This document shows, in pieces, positions 34,802-35,704 of a stretch of DNA of 35,704 bases. The stretch spans positions 1 through 35,704 of the forward strand of contig SVQO01000022.1 in the NCBI GenBank assembly GCA_015065325.1, read 5' to 3'. Every line of letters begins with the position of its first letter. Positions within the stretch are counted from its first letter, which is position 1. Source of the stretch: Oscillospiraceae bacterium. Lineage in GTDB: Bacteria > Bacillota > Clostridia > Oscillospirales > SIG627. Under the pieces are notes generated by a model. It was not told the origin of the DNA and ran no database searches. It saw only the letters and a list, made by a program, of their open reading frames with translations. The translations under genes were made by a program, and so were the position numbers.

Positions 34802-34806
34802 TATAT

Positions 34807-34883
34807 CCACCCTTAGCGCAACTGGATAGAGCATCAGATTCCGATTCTGAAGGTTGGGAGTTCGAACCTCTTAGGGTGGGCCA
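34807..34883 (+). tRNA. tRNA-Arg (anticodon CCG), CCA encoded
   Basis: A full cloverleaf can be drawn. The acceptor is CCACCCT (34807-34813) with AGGGTGG (34873-34879). The D-stem is 34816-34819 with 34829-34832 and contains one G-A mismatch. The anticodon stem is TCAGA/TCTGA around TTCCGAT, with anticodon CCG at 34841-34843. The T-arm is GGAG-TTCGAAC-CTCT type. Discriminator G34880 and an encoded CCA end at 34883. It reads CGG codons. The strong hairpin starting 2 bases later is its terminator. Confidence 0.95.
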
Positions 34884-34885
34884 AC

Positions 34886-34925
34886 AAAAAACGCACTTTT
34901 GTCTACCGACAAAGGTGCGTTTTTT
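34886..34925. terminator. Strong bidirectional hairpin after tRNA-Arg (copy 1)
   Basis: An 18-bp stem (34886-34903 with 34908-34925, one G-T pair) has a TACC loop and A6/T6 ends. It directly follows the tRNA CCA and should terminate transcription. An identical copy lies at 35215-35254. Confidence 0.9.
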
Positions 34926-34926
34926 G

Positions 34927-35100
34927 AATGATGTTTGCCTTCGGCAAATGATGACGGCTTCGCCTAATGATGTTCGCTTCGCGAATGATGTGTGGCTTCG
35001 CCACATTTTATGGCAAACATCGCATCATTGCGACCAACGGGAGCAACATCATATTTGCGAAGCAAATGCATCATGTCGCCGCAGGCGATGCATCATATTT
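34927..35100. repeat. Array of small hairpins with ATGATG / CATCAT spacers
   Basis: Six short inverted repeats share one design, a 3-6 bp stem with a 3-base loop. They lie at 34934-34948, 34956-34964, 34973-34985 and 34991-35005 (loop TTC, joined by TGATG or ATGATG), then at 35053-35067 (loop GAA) and 35076-35088 (loop GCA), flanked by CATCAT or GCATCAT. The stems differ in sequence but stay complementary. The last two are in opposite orientation, so the element is head to head around 35006-35050. No protein frame with a ribosome binding site fits it. Confidence 0.8.
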
Positions 35101-35214
35101 CCAAGAACAGTATTTTAAGTCGACAATCTCCTTGCTATATAAACATCTTTAACCTGGTATACTTTTGCTTACTTTTACCCCTACTCACGCTACTTTTAGT
35201 CGCTCTTTCGCAAC

Positions 35215-35254
35215 AAAAAACGCACTTTTGTCTACCGACAAAGGTGCGTTTTTT
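35215..35254. terminator. Strong bidirectional hairpin, copy 2
   Basis: This has the same 18-bp stem as the one behind the tRNA (35215-35232 with 35237-35254, loop TACC). It follows a 110-base stretch (35101-35210) in which I see no gene. Only three loose ACTTTT-type repeats are present there. Confidence 0.8.
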
Positions 35255-35282
35255 GAATGATGTTTGCCTTCGGCAAATGATG

Positions 35283-35315
35283 TTGTTTCACGAATCATGA
35301 CGGCTGCGCATAACG
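35283..35315. repeat. Decayed hairpin-array units after copy 2
   Basis: ATGACGGCTGCGCATAACG (35297-35315) matches 15 of 19 bases of the intact unit at 34951-34969. TTTCACGAA before it resembles the TTCGC...GCGAA unit. The stems no longer pair, so this looks like an eroded second array. Confidence 0.55.
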
Positions 35316-35340
35316 CCCCGGCGACAAAGTCGATACTTCA

Positions 35341-35369
35341 TTGAAATCTGCTGACTTTCATGATATAAT
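35341..35369 (+). promoter_or_regulatory. Sigma-A promoter of the GNAT gene
   Basis: TTGAAA (35341-35346) and TATAAT (35364-35369) are 17 bases apart. GAGGTG at 35394-35399 then serves ATG 35404. Confidence 0.85.
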
Positions 35370-35403
35370 CTGTTCGATAAAGAAGAATTTGACGAGGTGA
35401 AAT

Positions 35404-35704
35404 ATGAATATTGAATATAAAGACATTCACGATTTTGAACAAGAACAATTGGAAAGACTGTTTTTATCTGTTGATTGGTCGTCGGGACACTTTCCCGATA
35501 AGCTGGTGGTCGCAATGAAGAATTACGAAACTGTATATTCTGCTTGGGATCAAGGTAAACTGGTTGGAATGATTTGCGTCATGGATGATGGCATTATGAA
35601 CGCTTATGTTCACTATCTTCTCGTCGATCCCGATTATCACGGTAAAACGATTGGAAGAACTCTTGTAAATATGGTGAAAGAAAAGTATAAAGAATATATG
35701 CGTA
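35404..35704 (+). CDS. GNAT-family N-acetyltransferase (3' truncated by window)
   Basis: The first 100 residues are visible and the frame runs off the end. The start MNIEYKDIHDFEQEQLERLF resembles compact GNAT proteins. A strand with GKLVGMICVMDD is followed by motif A, VHYLLVDPDYHGKTIGRTLV, with the GKTIG acetyl-CoA pyrophosphate loop (a Q/R-x-x-G-x-G/A variant). It would transfer acetyl from acetyl-CoA to an amine; the substrate is unknown. A promoter and GAGGTG site support ATG 35404. Codon use is more AT-rich than in the housekeeping genes to the left, and it sits beside repeats, so it may be accessory DNA. Confidence 0.85.
   Translation, partial: MNIEYKDIHDFEQEQLERLFLSVDWSSGHFPDKLVVAMKNYETVYSAWDQGKLVGMICVMDDGIMNAYVHYLLVDPDYHGKTIGRTLVNMVKEKYKEYMR

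Larger units (their letters stand above)
34882..35282 (+). repeat. 72-base direct repeat (34882-34953 and 35211-35282)
   Basis: The two 72-base segments are identical at an offset of 329. Each contains the strong terminator-like hairpin, the spacer GAATGATG and a first small hairpin (TTTGCC-TTC-GGCAAA). The matches end together at 34953 and 35282. The copy after the tRNA serves as its terminator. The second copy follows no gene, so it is not explained by termination alone. Confidence 0.9.

Noticed and set aside
34927-35100. CRISPR-like array
   Set aside because: The repeats are the short spacers, the variable parts are self-complementary 9-15 base hairpins, and no cas gene is near.
34783-35118. 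Possible small proteins over the tRNA and hairpin array
   Set aside because: The frames cross the tRNA, the terminator and the palindromes and have no ribosome binding site.

Overview
The window looks like chromosomal DNA of an anaerobic, low-to-mid GC Gram-positive bacterium of the class Clostridia, probably an uncultured gut lineage. The grounds are AGGAGG-type ribosome binding sites, sigma-A promoters of the TTGACA-17-TATAAT type, lipoprotein signal peptides, a variant LPxTG-like C-terminus, a CotH-family protein, and the Firmicutes order plsX-rnc-smc-ftsY. I cannot name a genus from sequence alone. Gene density is high and most of the window is housekeeping.

Layout. (1) Positions 1-5578, plus strand: a tightly packed operon with two tandem DUF4886/SGNH-like lipoproteins (the first cut by the window edge), a siroheme sulfite/nitrite reductase-like protein with a double ferredoxin domain, and a complete FecB-FecC-FecE-type ABC importer. 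It ends at a strong bidirectional terminator. (2) Positions 5592-13620, minus strand: separate units for a membrane-anchored CotH protein with a 58-residue upstream partner, ribulose-phosphate epimerase, an EF-G-2-like GTPase, and a surface protein with cohesin-like and CxxC modules. (3) Positions 13875-16497, minus: rpsU, asd and rarA. (4) Positions 16661-31364, minus: a ten-gene run (SpoU methylase, dprA, topA, plsX, rnc, smc, ftsY, nadD-yqeK fusion, rsfS, leuS) with no internal terminator that I can see, ending at a hairpin behind leuS. (5) Positions 31563-34883, plus: rlmB, an 806-residue membrane protein that I read as a degenerate P1B-type ATPase, and tRNA-Arg(CCG). (6) Positions 34884-35403: a non-coding stretch with two copies of a strong hairpin and an array of small hairpins separated by ATGATG/CATCAT spacers. 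(7) From 35404: a GNAT acetyltransferase cut by the window end.

How the parts work together. Region 1 pairs metal-chelate or tetrapyrrole-type uptake with a siroheme iron-sulfur enzyme and surface esterase-like lipoproteins. Region 4 joins translation (leuS, rsfS, rnc, methylase), chromosome maintenance (smc, topA, dprA), protein targeting (ftsY), lipid synthesis (plsX) and NAD synthesis (nadD) in one probable transcript.

The most unusual items are the P-type-ATPase-like protein that has lost most catalytic motifs, the hairpin array behind the tRNA, the sulfite-reductase/importer/lipoprotein operon, and the rlmB start codon lying almost on top of its promoter.
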